IMG/VR virus record: IMGVR_UViG_3300011114_000229
Coordinates: 1 to 30,053 of that record
DNA length: 30,053 bases
DNA from: a virus
Direction: 5' to 3' (one strand)
Position 1 is the first letter of the stretch. Every line of letters begins with the position of its first letter. The position numbers and the translations under genes are program-made. Under the pieces are notes generated by a model. The model saw nothing but the letters and a program-made list of their open reading frames with translations. It had not been told where the DNA came from and made no database searches. Of this stretch, positions 20,957 through 27,060 are shown piece after piece.

Positions 20957-21045
20957 GTAAACAATCTGTTTGGCAACTAATTCTTATCGCACTGGCGGCT
21001 TTTTGGGCGGGAGTGCTTAGTTTATTGAGGTTTTGGTATGACTAG
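20953..21045 (+). CDS. 30-residue single-helix membrane peptide (early)
   Basis: Frame from ATG 20953, overlapping the previous TGA (ATGA), to TAG 21043-21045, overlapping the next gene by eight bases. Sequence MSKQSVWQLILIALAAFWAG, then VLSLLRFWYD: a polar Lys/Gln start, a helix of about 18 hydrophobic residues and a charged end. It is one of several peptides of this size in the window. Overlaps on both sides support translation. Confidence 0.58.
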   Translation: MSKQSVWQLILIALAAFWAGVLSLLRFWYD

Positions 21046-21403
21046 AGAAGACATTATCCGAATGGCACATGAGGCTAAGTTTTATGTCAAAAACGATGAA
21101 GCCTATAGCCCATCCAATCAGGAAGACCATGAATTAACCGAATACTTAGAACGCTTTGCCGCCCTTGTCGCTTCTGCCGAGCGTGAACGAATTAAACAAG
21201 CTAACGCACCAGAGATTGAGCGTATCAATGCCCACATCAAAGAACTGGAAGATGCTGTCATAGCCGAGCGTAAGGCGTGTGCTGAGATTTGCAAGAAACA
21301 CGCTGATTTTTATGCGGGGCTTGAACCAAGCCCAATCGCGCAATCAGCATGGGCGGCTTGCGTTGATAACCGTGACACCATCCGAGCAAGGGGACAAGCA
21401 TGA
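21038..21403 (+). CDS. Small phage protein, paralogue pair member 1
   Basis: 121 residues from ATG 21038. The start MTREDIIRMAHEAKFYVKND leads to a segment LERFAALVASAERERIKQAN that is nearly repeated in the next protein, then a Lys/Glu coiled-coil and a Cys/His stretch (ACAEICKKHADF). The pattern REEI-x-R-x-A-x-EA at the start and RFAALVASAERE is common in phage accessory proteins of unknown role. ATGA overlap with the next gene. Confidence 0.68.
   Translation: MTREDIIRMAHEAKFYVKNDEAYSPSNQEDHELTEYLERFAALVASAERERIKQANAPEIERINAHIKELEDAVIAERKACAEICKKHADFYAGLEPSPIAQSAWAACVDNRDTIRARGQA
21151..21186 (+). repeat. 36-base exact direct repeat, copy 1
   Basis: Starts ACGCTTTGCCGCCCTTG; the same 36 bases recur at 21477-21512 in the next gene. 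In both copies it codes RFAALVASAE-type sequence, so the genes share a recent duplication or gene conversion. Confidence 0.8.
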
Positions 21404-21612
21404 ACAGAGAAGAAATTACCCGCTTGGCGCAAGAAGCTGGATTTGTTGGTATGGATGGTGAACATGGAGGACTTAGACGCTTTGCCGCCCTTGTCGCTTC
21501 TGCCGAGCGTGAGGAATGCAAAAAACTTTGCACATGGAAAACAGGCAATCAATTTGTTGACGAGGCGGTTGCTGTTTGCTATCGAGCAATAGACCAAAGG
21601 GGACAACCATGA
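21400..21612 (+). CDS. Small phage protein, paralogue pair member 2
   Basis: 70 residues from ATG 21400 (ATGA overlap). Starts MNREEITRLAQEAGFVGMDG, then LRRFAALVASAEREECKKLC. It is a shortened relative of the upstream protein that keeps the N-terminal module and loses the coiled-coil. Contains two or three cysteines. ATGA overlap with the next gene (start at 21609). Confidence 0.68.
   Translation: MNREEITRLAQEAGFVGMDGEHGGLRRFAALVASAEREECKKLCTWKTGNQFVDEAVAVCYRAIDQRGQP
21477..21512 (+). repeat. 36-base exact direct repeat, copy 2
   Basis: Exact second copy of 21151-21186; see that entry. Confidence 0.8.
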
Positions 21613-21848
21613 CTGATTGGACTAAAGAGGAAGACGAAGCATTTAATGCCGTTGAACAACAAAGTAACCTTGGTAAACAGATATTGAAAGCCCAAGGTCA
21701 ACCCTACCATTTTGATGTTTTTGTGTCTCTATCCCAAAGAAATCATGTTTTAGAAGAGGTCGCTAAGGAATTTGACAAAATGCCATTTGGTGATACTGCT
21801 TCAAGTTTTGCTTGTTTTGTAAGAAACATGAAGAAAACAGAGATTTAA
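21609..21848 (+). CDS. Small early protein, unknown
   Basis: 79 residues from ATG 21609, with AGGGGA upstream and an ATGA overlap; the longer frame from 21576 is rejected. Starts MTDWTKEEDEAFNAVEQQSN and continues with mixed sequence including FDVFVSLSQRN and DTASSFACFVRNM. No motif recognised. Confidence 0.62.
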   Translation: MTDWTKEEDEAFNAVEQQSNLGKQILKAQGQPYHFDVFVSLSQRNHVLEEVAKEFDKMPFGDTASSFACFVRNMKKTEI

Positions 21849-21849
21849 C

Positions 21850-22173
21850 ATGAACGAACCAACCAAAGCCATTCAATACTTAATCGATACCGCCCCTTTG
21901 TATGCAAAAGCAAAGGCAGATCGGATGTACTTAGAAGAGTTTAGAAAATCCCGAAAAGCCCAACTAATGAGCCAAGCGGGAACAGAGGTTTTAGGTAAAC
22001 AAGAGGTTTATGCTTATGCACACGCTGATTATGTCGGGATATTAGAGGGCATTAGAGAAGCGGTAACTCTTGAGGAAGAATATCGGTTTTTAATGAGGGC
22101 AGCAGAAGCAAGAATTGAGGTATGGAGAACAAACCAATACTCAGCCCGCATGGAAATCAAGGCAACCCAATAA
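21850..22173 (+). CDS. Conserved small phage protein, unknown
   Basis: 107 residues from ATG 21850. Sequence includes LIDTAPLYAKAKADRMYLEE and FRKSRKAQLM near the N-terminus, then charged helices. I recall the APxYAxAKAxRxYLEEF pattern from other phage early proteins, usually next to a small nuclease or NinB/RusA-like gene. Here its TAA overlaps the ATG of a Cys/His nuclease-like protein. Confidence 0.68.
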   Translation: MNEPTKAIQYLIDTAPLYAKAKADRMYLEEFRKSRKAQLMSQAGTEVLGKQEVYAYAHADYVGILEGIREAVTLEEEYRFLMRAAEARIEVWRTNQYSARMEIKATQ

Positions 22174-22478
22174 TGCAATCAAAGAATAAACCTAAACCTA
22201 GCGCAGGTGAAAGGTTGCATATTGCCAAGATTAAACTAATGCCCTGCATTATTTGCCAGGCAAGCCCTCCAAGCGAATGCCATGAGATAAATCAAGGTCA
22301 ATGGTTTACATCAATGCCACTTTGTGCAGATTGCCACAGAGGATCGGTAAATGGGGTTCATGGTCAACGCAGACTATGGAACGTCTACAAAATGGACGAG
22401 TTGGCAGCACTAAACGAGACAATCAGACTATTGATGGACAATAAAATGCCCTCTAGAACCGATTTAAACGAGTTTTGA
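22173..22478 (+). CDS. Cys/His zinc-binding nuclease-like protein (HNH/Ref-type candidate)
   Basis: 101 residues using ATG 22173, which overlaps the previous stop as TAATG; an ATG at 22122 would overlap 52 bases of the gene before. Core: MPCIICQASPPSECHEINQG, then MPLCADCHRGSVNGVHG. The C-x-x-C, C-His and C-x-x-C-His spacing resembles HNH or Ref/NinG-type nucleases, which cut DNA during recombination. The C-terminal helix (LAALNETIRLLMDNK) follows. Nuclease family is inferred from spacing only. It closes the rightward early operon, before a terminator. Confidence 0.58.
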   Translation: MQSKNKPKPSAGERLHIAKIKLMPCIICQASPPSECHEINQGQWFTSMPLCADCHRGSVNGVHGQRRLWNVYKMDELAALNETIRLLMDNKMPSRTDLNEF

Positions 22479-22525
22479 GACGTTTTTTAGTATAGGTGCA
22501 TACCAACTATGCATCCAATGAAAAA

Positions 22526-22549
22526 AAGCCACTAAGGGCTTAAATTTTA
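22526..22549 (+). terminator. Rightward early terminator candidate
   Basis: AAGCC (22526-22530) and GGCTT (22537-22541) with a loop ACTAAG, followed by AAATTTTA. It lies 48 bases after the last early plus-strand gene. The stem is short and the T-run is weak, so it may be a partial terminator. Confidence 0.45.
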
Positions 22550-22552
22550 GAC

Positions 22553-22610
22553 AATAAAAAACCCTCCGTAGAGGGCTTGAGATTAGCGTTTCCCGCTAAG
22601 TATTCGGAGG
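22553..22610 (-). terminator. Two-hairpin terminator of the leftward accessory operon
   Basis: On the minus strand CCTCCG (22610-22605) pairs with CGGAGG (22568-22563), enclosing the perfect stem TTAGCG/CGCTAA (22599-22583), then a T-rich tail opposite AATAAAAAA (22553-22561). A competing short stem is CCCTC (22562-22566) / GAGGG (22571-22575). This combination gives a strong leftward stop after gene 22633-22875. Confidence 0.65.
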
Positions 22611-22632
22611 ATTAAAGCTAGACAAGCATAAA

Positions 22633-22875
22633 TCATTTTTTCTCCGATATTAAATGATTATCTCTATAGCATGAATTAAAATCTGGTCTACCGATTTCAA
22701 TTTGAATAACATATATATCACCCCCATATTCATGCCACCAATCATTCGGCATCTGATAATCTTTTGCGTGATTATATAATCCTTTTTTTAGGTGTTCTTT
22801 GGCTAGTGTTTCATTTTCGGCATAAGCTTCAAATTGAAAACGTCTAGAATCAAAAATCGCTTTATAAAATTTCAT
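22633..22875 (-). CDS. Small accessory protein, unknown
   Basis: 80 residues from ATG 22875 with GAGGTG upstream and an ATGA overlap with the gene before. Starts MKFYKAIFDSRRFQFEAYAE, followed by a helix (AKEHLKKGLYNHAKDYQ) and a beta-like WWHEYGGDIYVIQIEIGR. Aromatic-rich, possibly a small mixed fold. No family recognised. Last gene of the operon. Confidence 0.6.
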   Translation of the reverse strand: MKFYKAIFDSRRFQFEAYAENETLAKEHLKKGLYNHAKDYQMPNDWWHEYGGDIYVIQIEIGRPDFNSCYRDNHLISEKK

Positions 22876-23114
22876 TCTGTCACCTCTACTTCAAAAGGGA
22901 TTGAGTTATCAATAAAAGCTTGTCGGCTATCGTATGGCAATGCAAAGATAGTGCCAAATTGCCTATTGACGGAAGCTTGAACCTCTAAAGGCAATTTAGG
23001 CAATTCCCTTTCTGAGCCGTCTAAAGCATAGGTGACAGTTACCTTGTCGCCATTGGGTAGTGTCACATATTGAACGGCAGCAATAGAGCCGTGAGTGATT
23101 GTGTATTTGCTCAT
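22872..23114 (-). CDS. Small accessory protein, unknown
   Basis: 80 residues using ATG 23114, with AAAGGT eight bases upstream; a longer frame to 23135 overlaps the gene before. Starts MSKYTITHGSIAAVQYVTLP, then beta-type GDKVTVTYALDGSE and ending EVEVTE. Probably a small beta-rich protein. Two bases separate it from the preceding gene. Confidence 0.58.
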   Translation of the reverse strand: MSKYTITHGSIAAVQYVTLPNGDKVTVTYALDGSERELPKLPLEVQASVNRQFGTIFALPYDSRQAFIDNSIPFEVEVTE

Positions 23115-23116
23115 TT

Positions 23117-23368
23117 TTAGACCTTTGATTCGCAAAAAACAAATGTGTAGCCCTTGCCATCACTTGAACCGCCATAACACATATTGGACAAATCCCAAGT
23201 GAGCTTGTGTTTTGCAACTAATGCTTTGACTGCTTCAAAATGTACCAGGTGACCGCTAAAGGCATCATTGCGGGAAACAATGACAGAGTGCCCATTGTCT
23301 GATGTCGCTTTAATTCGCGATCCTTTGAAGTTGGAAGCAGGAATGTATTTTGTGTGGATAGCTAACAT
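23117..23368 (-). CDS. Conserved small accessory protein, unknown
   Basis: 83 residues from ATG 23368, behind the repeated leader. Starts MLAIHTKYIPASNFKGSRIK, then GHSVIVSRNDA, a helix (FEAVKALVAKHKL) and a Gly-rich end (GGSSDGKGYTFVF). I recall proteins of this N-terminal pattern from other phages and mobile elements of proteobacteria, without known function. Confidence 0.62.
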   Translation of the reverse strand: MLAIHTKYIPASNFKGSRIKATSDNGHSVIVSRNDAFSGHLVHFEAVKALVAKHKLTWDLSNMCYGGSSDGKGYTFVFCESKV

Positions 23369-23401
23369 ATTTACACCTATTAAAAGTTTGTTGAAAAGAG
23401 T

Positions 23402-23593
23402 TTAAATTGCACTAATGCTTGGTGCGTCTGTACAAATGCACACAATGCGCTCAAATTTTGGAGAGTTTTCTAGTGTGTGGACAATTACATTTCTGCCTGT
23501 GTGGGTGTAACTTTCAACCCGCATTGAACGTCCATGCACCTTAATAATTTGTCCAATTTTGTATTGGCTTTTAGGAATGAAAGCAAATCGCAT
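23402..23593 (-). CDS. Small beta-rich accessory protein, unknown
   Basis: 63 residues from ATG 23593 with AGAGGT upstream. Starts MRFAFIPKSQYKIGQIIKVH and shows alternating strands (GRSMRVESYTHTGRN, FERIVCICTD). A small SH3-like or OB-like barrel is possible. The leader differs from the repeated one by one or two bases in the AGGTG part. Confidence 0.55.
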   Translation of the reverse strand: MRFAFIPKSQYKIGQIIKVHGRSMRVESYTHTGRNVIVHTLENSPKFERIVCICTDAPSISAI

Positions 23594-23595
23594 AT

Positions 23596-23796
23596 TTATA
23601 CCTCTGTTGAGTAATTAAAAAAAGAATTAATCAAAGCCAAAGCATCAACTGTTTTTTGGTCTAGCTTGTAATGGTCTTGAGGGTTAACCGCAAACCTACC
23701 GCACTCGCTATAGTTTGGGTTGTAGATTTCTGAACCATTTACTTCTACTGAATAAACGGGTTCGTCATTGTTGTTTCTTGAGAGAATAAAATTCAT
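23596..23796 (-). CDS. Small accessory protein, unknown
   Basis: 66 residues from ATG 23796, behind the repeated leader. Starts MNFILSRNNNDEPVYSVEVN, then NPNYSECGRFAVNPQDHY and a C-terminal helix (DQKTVDALALINSFFNY). No motif recognised. It is two bases before the next gene's leader-like region. Confidence 0.55.
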   Translation of the reverse strand: MNFILSRNNNDEPVYSVEVNGSEIYNPNYSECGRFAVNPQDHYKLDQKTVDALALINSFFNYSTEV

Positions 23797-23826
23797 ATTG
23801 ACACCTATTAAAAAAGATTTTGATAA

Positions 23827-24261
23827 TCAGCCGTGCAAGGGTGCAAGGCACATTTCGTAGATTCCGAAATACTGTTCTTTGAGATAATCTGTAGCCTGTT
23901 TCATTGCCTCGTCAAGGTTGGGACTAAGGTCAAGCATATAGTCTCCTTGGTCTAACAATTGGATTTTTCCATTTACTAAAAGCAAAACAGACACAAACCC
24001 ATCACCATCACAACAGTAGTGACCATAGGAATAAATTGCCTCCTCCTCTTCCTCATCGACAATATTGCCTCCCGCATAAAATTCCCAACCCTCGAATTCT
24101 TGGGGTACAAAAATGTCTGTTGGCTCTTCACAAATCTTGTTTGTGTTGTAGACAAGGCATTGTCCAAGTCTAGTTTTTTGGATTCTTTGGTTTGTCGTAA
24201 TGTCTGTATAAATTGCCCCAAGGTCTAGGAAATTTACAGTTTGTTTAACCCATTTTTTCAT
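23827..24261 (-). CDS. Acidic accessory protein, unknown
   Basis: 144 residues from ATG 24261, behind the repeated leader. Starts MKKWVKQTVNFLDLGAIYTD; contains IVDEEEEEAIYSYGHYCCDG and a C-terminal helix (PNLDEAMKQATDYLKEQY). A five-Glu run and many aromatic residues give a strongly acidic protein, compatible with an inhibitor or DNA-mimic, but that is speculation. It is the longest gene in the operon. Confidence 0.58.
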   Translation of the reverse strand: MKKWVKQTVNFLDLGAIYTDITTNQRIQKTRLGQCLVYNTNKICEEPTDIFVPQEFEGWEFYAGGNIVDEEEEEAIYSYGHYCCDGDGFVSVLLLVNGKIQLLDQGDYMLDLSPNLDEAMKQATDYLKEQYFGIYEMCLAPLHG

Positions 24262-24326
24262 GTTGACACCTATTAAAAAGTTGATTGAGAGTGCAATTTT
24301 AGTGATTTGCGAACACCTGGAAAACT

Positions 24327-24338
24327 AGGGATTACCCT
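24327..24338. promoter_or_regulatory. Operator-like palindrome (AGGG-N4-CCCT)
   Basis: AGGGATTACCCT in the gap between two minus-strand accessory genes. The arms match the other sites, but the spacer is one base shorter than at sites 2 and 3. Weaker member of the set. Confidence 0.35.
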
Positions 24339-24350
24339 TGCTGCCAAATA

Positions 24351-24446
24351 CTATTTGACCAAAATGTCAAAGTAAGCCAACAGACCGACACAAAGGGCTA
24401 AACCCACAAATATGGCGGTGAGGATGTCTTTGTGATTGTCATTCAT
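24351..24446 (-). CDS. 31-residue membrane peptide in the accessory operon
   Basis: Frame from ATG 24446, overlapping the previous TGA (ATGA), to TAG 24351-24353. Sequence MNDNHKDILTAIFVGLALCV, then GLLAYFDILVK: a polar acidic start, a hydrophobic helix of about 18 residues and a short charged end. Size and design resemble the peptide at 20953. Overlap with the upstream gene suggests coupled translation. Confidence 0.58.
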   Translation of the reverse strand: MNDNHKDILTAIFVGLALCVGLLAYFDILVK

Positions 24447-24757
24447 GCCCACTCTCCCCAAATCTGATTAATTTTGGCAATCACTTCGTCCCATGAATCG
24501 GTAGTCAAAGCAACATTAGCATCCGACTCAATGTCTAACTCTTCGTCATTGATTGGGTTAATGCAAATGGTGAATTGTTTAAAGCCACTTTCCCTACGAT
24601 TGGGATTAGCAAAGTCAACCCATAGGACAATATCTTGAGTGGCATTGAGTTGGCTATAGAAGCTTGGGCAAACATCGTTGCGGTAAGACTTGTCTGTAAA
24701 GCCCTCGATAAAAGGGATTTCAAAGTCAAAGGTTGGAAATTCCGATCTGTAACTCAT
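24443..24757 (-). CDS. Acidic accessory protein, first gene of the leftward accessory operon
   Basis: 104 residues from ATG 24757, behind the repeated leader TTTAATAGGTGTCAA. Starts MSYRSEFPTFDFEIPFIEGF, then CPSFYSQLNATQDIVLWVDF and an acidic end (SWDEVIAKINQIWGEW). No family recognised. Aromatic and acidic, like the other proteins of this operon. The leftward promoter is likely in the 24760-24880 region, but I cannot fix its boxes. Confidence 0.58.
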   Translation of the reverse strand: MSYRSEFPTFDFEIPFIEGFTDKSYRNDVCPSFYSQLNATQDIVLWVDFANPNRRESGFKQFTICINPINDEELDIESDANVALTTDSWDEVIAKINQIWGEWA

Positions 24758-24832
24758 TTTGACACCTATTAAATTGCACTAGTTCCGCTAGTTCGGTCTA
24801 TATAGAATAGCAACAAAAAAAAGAAAAAACAT

Positions 24833-24845
24833 AGGGACAAACCCT
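24833..24845. promoter_or_regulatory. Palindromic operator, site 3
   Basis: AGGGACAAACCCT, one base from site 2's AGGGATAAACCCT. It lies between the divergent starts at 24757 (-) and 24890 (+), next to an A/T-rich stretch, an ideal place for control of either operon. Confidence 0.5.
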
Positions 24846-24889
24846 TAGATGCTAGAATTAAATTAAATATTTATCAGATGAGGGAAAAG

Positions 24890-25135
24890 ATGTCTAGACC
24901 GCCAAAGATTGACACAATCCAATTCCGCAGAAAGTTAGACAACCCCAAACGTCAAATCCTGTTAACAGTAGGACAAGGGAATATATCCCAAGGGTTCGAG
25001 AATCTGTTAGCCCTCTACCAATATTTGCATTCATTGGGTTACAGGATAGATGAACCATTTGAGAGAGTAGGGTTAGTTACTAACTATGTCGGTAATAAAC
25101 AACAACCCTTAACAGAGGATTCAATGGTAGTGTAA
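24890..25135 (+). CDS. Small protein before the packaging genes, unknown
   Basis: 81 residues from ATG 24890, with AGGG about six bases upstream; an ATG at 24878 is the alternative. Starts MSRPPKIDTIQFRRKLDNPK, then ILLTVGQGNISQGFENLLAL and YQYLHSLGYRID. A basic N-terminus and an amphipathic helix suggest nucleic-acid contact. Similar short proteins occur in other phages, function unknown. Confidence 0.6.
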   Translation: MSRPPKIDTIQFRRKLDNPKRQILLTVGQGNISQGFENLLALYQYLHSLGYRIDEPFERVGLVTNYVGNKQQPLTEDSMVV

Positions 25136-25436
25136 ACACTAAGGGAAGGATAAGGAGAGGGAATGCGAATAGTTCTTGTTTAGATTCAAGTAACCCTGAA
25201 AAGGTGCATCTGTCTCTTTCACGCAACAAGTTATAAATCATAACCATTTCACCAATTGAGAATCATTCGCATCTAGACACCTGGTAATCCGTACAGAAGG
25301 GTAAACCCTATGCTGTAAGGATAGACAGTAGTAGAAACTATAGGTGTATGGGGGGGGAGGGGGTAGGTTGGGCTGTGAGATATTTGTGGAGCATCCCATC
25401 CTCTGAAAAAGCTAAAACCATTCCAGAAAGGACAAA
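25136..25436. other. 300-base control region before the terminase genes
   Basis: It holds a strong AAGGAG (25152-25157) before a six-codon frame (ATG 25163 to TAG 25183), an inverted pair ATGCGAAT (25163-25170) / ATTCGCAT (25265-25272), a small palindrome GTTATAAATCATAAC (about 25230-25244), an operator copy (25298-25309) and a G-rich run (25350-25372). No full gene. A late promoter and possibly a packaging site are expected here. Confidence 0.5.
25298..25309. promoter_or_regulatory. Palindromic operator, site 4
   Basis: AGGGTAAACCCT, a perfect AGGGT/ACCCT palindrome about AA. It lies 128 bases before the TerS start, and TAGACA follows at 25322-25327, as at site 1. Confidence 0.5.
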
Positions 25437-25808
25437 ATGGAAACGAAATTAAAAAGAGGTCGTGGTAGACCAAAGGGAAGCGTCAAAATGACCATACAGA
25501 GGTTTGCTGACAACCCACCTGCTATATTGCCTAAGACAGACCACCAGAGGCTCAAGGAGCTTAAGGAGTTGATGATTAGGAGCGGAGGTAAGGATGTTGC
25601 TCAGAAGGTGATAGAGATAGCCCTTAATGATGACCATCCCCATCAATTAGTAGCCCTTAAGATGTGTCTTGATAGGACTCTTCCTATAAGTTTGTTTGAA
25701 AAAGACAAGAGTCAGAGAAGTGCAGTAACCATCAATATCACTGGTTTGGGACAAGAACCAACCATAATTGATGAACAACCTGAAGATGTAGAGGCTAAAT
25801 ATGGCTGA
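25437..25808 (+). CDS. Terminase small subunit candidate
   Basis: 123 residues from ATG 25437 with AAAGGA upstream. The N-terminus KRGRGRPKGSVK is an AT-hook-like, Arg/Gly/Pro motif, followed by helices (LKELKELMIRSGG, VAQKVIEIALNDDHP) and a central HQLVALKMCLDRTLPISLF that fits small terminase/DNA-binding proteins. It would recognise the phage genome and bring the TerL motor to it. It overlaps TerL by eight bases. The sequence alone does not prove the TerS function; the place directly before TerL supports it. Confidence 0.7.
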   Translation: METKLKRGRGRPKGSVKMTIQRFADNPPAILPKTDHQRLKELKELMIRSGGKDVAQKVIEIALNDDHPHQLVALKMCLDRTLPISLFEKDKSQRSAVTINITGLGQEPTIIDEQPEDVEAKYG

Positions 25809-27060
25809 CCTGAACTTTAGTCTCCTTCCTTGGCAACAAGAGGTATTCAAAGACACGACTCGGTTCAAGGTTGTGGCTGCTGGTCGTAGGTGCGGTAAGT
25901 CCCGTATGGCGGCAGTTACCCTACTGATTGAAGGACTCAAGTGTCCACAAGGCTCTGCGGTTCTTTATGTGTCTCCTACTATGGGACAATCAAGGCAGAT
26001 TATCTGGGACTTACTGCTAGACCTTGGCAGAGAGGTTATCCAAGGAAGCCACGTTAATAACTTGGACATTACCCTGATAAACGGAGCAAGAATCTATGTC
26101 CGTGGTGCTGATAGACCCGATACTCTTCGTGGCGTGTCTCTGACCTATGCCGTACTAGACGAGGTAGCCGACATCAAACCTGAAGCGTGGGAACAGGTCA
26201 TTCGAGCCAGTTTGTCTGATAAACGGGGTAGAGCACTCTTTATTGGCACTCCAAAGGGGAGAAACTGGTTCTACGATACCTTCAAGCTAGGCGAGAGCGA
26301 GGATGATCCTGATTGGAAGTCATGGCACTTCACCACTGCTGATAACCCTTTGATTGACCAAAAAGAGATAGAAAGTGCTAAAAAGACCCTAAGTACCTTT
26401 GCTTTTAAGCAAGAATACATGGCTTCGTTCACCAATGCTGGTTCTGACATCTTCAAGGAAGAATGGATCAAATACGGAGTTCAGCCTGAACACGGAAGCT
26501 ATTACATCGCTGTCGACCTTGCGGGATTCGAGGAAGTTGCCAAACAAGCAGCTAACTCTAAGAAGCGTCTAGACGAGACTGCTATCTCAATCGTAAAGGT
26601 TACTGACGATGGGAAGTGGTTTGTTGAGAAGATAGAACACGGAAGATGGGATATTAGAACTACTGCGTCAAATATCTTGATGGCAATAAGAGATTACCGC
26701 CCTTTGTCGGTAGGTATCGAGAAGGGGGCATTAAAAAATGCCGTTCTGCCATATCTTTCTGATTTAATGCGAAAAAACAATATTTATGCCCATATAGTAG
26801 ACCTTACTCATGGCAACAAGAAAAAAGCGGATAGGATTATTTGGGCATTGCAAGGACGCTTTGAACATGGCAGAATCATCCTTAATACAGAAGAAAATTG
26901 GGATGAATTTGTTGACCAACTCATTTTATTTCCAGCTACTGGCGTTCACGACGATTTGCCCGATTCTCTTAGCTATGTAGACCAACTTGCCGTAACAAGT
27001 TATTTTCAAGAAGATAATGATGACGAATGGGAGCCGGTTGATGTTGTCTCAGGTGTTTAA
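25801..27060 (+). CDS. terL: Terminase large subunit
   Basis: 419 residues from ATG 25801. It is the ATP-driven packaging motor and nuclease. ATPase half: Walker A AGRRCGKS (27-34), Walker B VLD120E121, coupling motif LFIGTPKG (about 146-153). Nuclease half: AVDLAG with Asp239, IEKGA with Glu307, and HDDLPDS with Asp384/385 and Asp388, the acidic metal-binding set of terminase nucleases. Length is slightly short but complete. The 3' end overlaps an HNH endonuclease gene by 20 bases, and the last third of the gene is more AT-rich than the first. Confidence 0.93.
   Translation: MADLNFSLLPWQQEVFKDTTRFKVVAAGRRCGKSRMAAVTLLIEGLKCPQGSAVLYVSPTMGQSRQIIWDLLLDLGREVIQGSHVNNLDITLINGARIYVRGADRPDTLRGVSLTYAVLDEVADIKPEAWEQVIRASLSDKRGRALFIGTPKGRNWFYDTFKLGESEDDPDWKSWHFTTADNPLIDQKEIESAKKTLSTFAFKQEYMASFTNAGSDIFKEEWIKYGVQPEHGSYYIAVDLAGFEEVAKQAANSKKRLDETAISIVKVTDDGKWFVEKIEHGRWDIRTTASNILMAIRDYRPLSVGIEKGALKNAVLPYLSDLMRKNNIYAHIVDLTHGNKKKADRIIWALQGRFEHGRIILNTEENWDEFVDQLILFPATGVHDDLPDSLSYVDQLAVTSYFQEDNDDEWEPVDVVSGV

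Noticed and set aside
23797-24280. TTGACA on the plus strand in the repeated leaders as promoters
   Set aside because: No -10 box follows at a sensible distance and the genes read the other way. The sequence is explained as the reverse complement of the TAGGTGTCAA leader.
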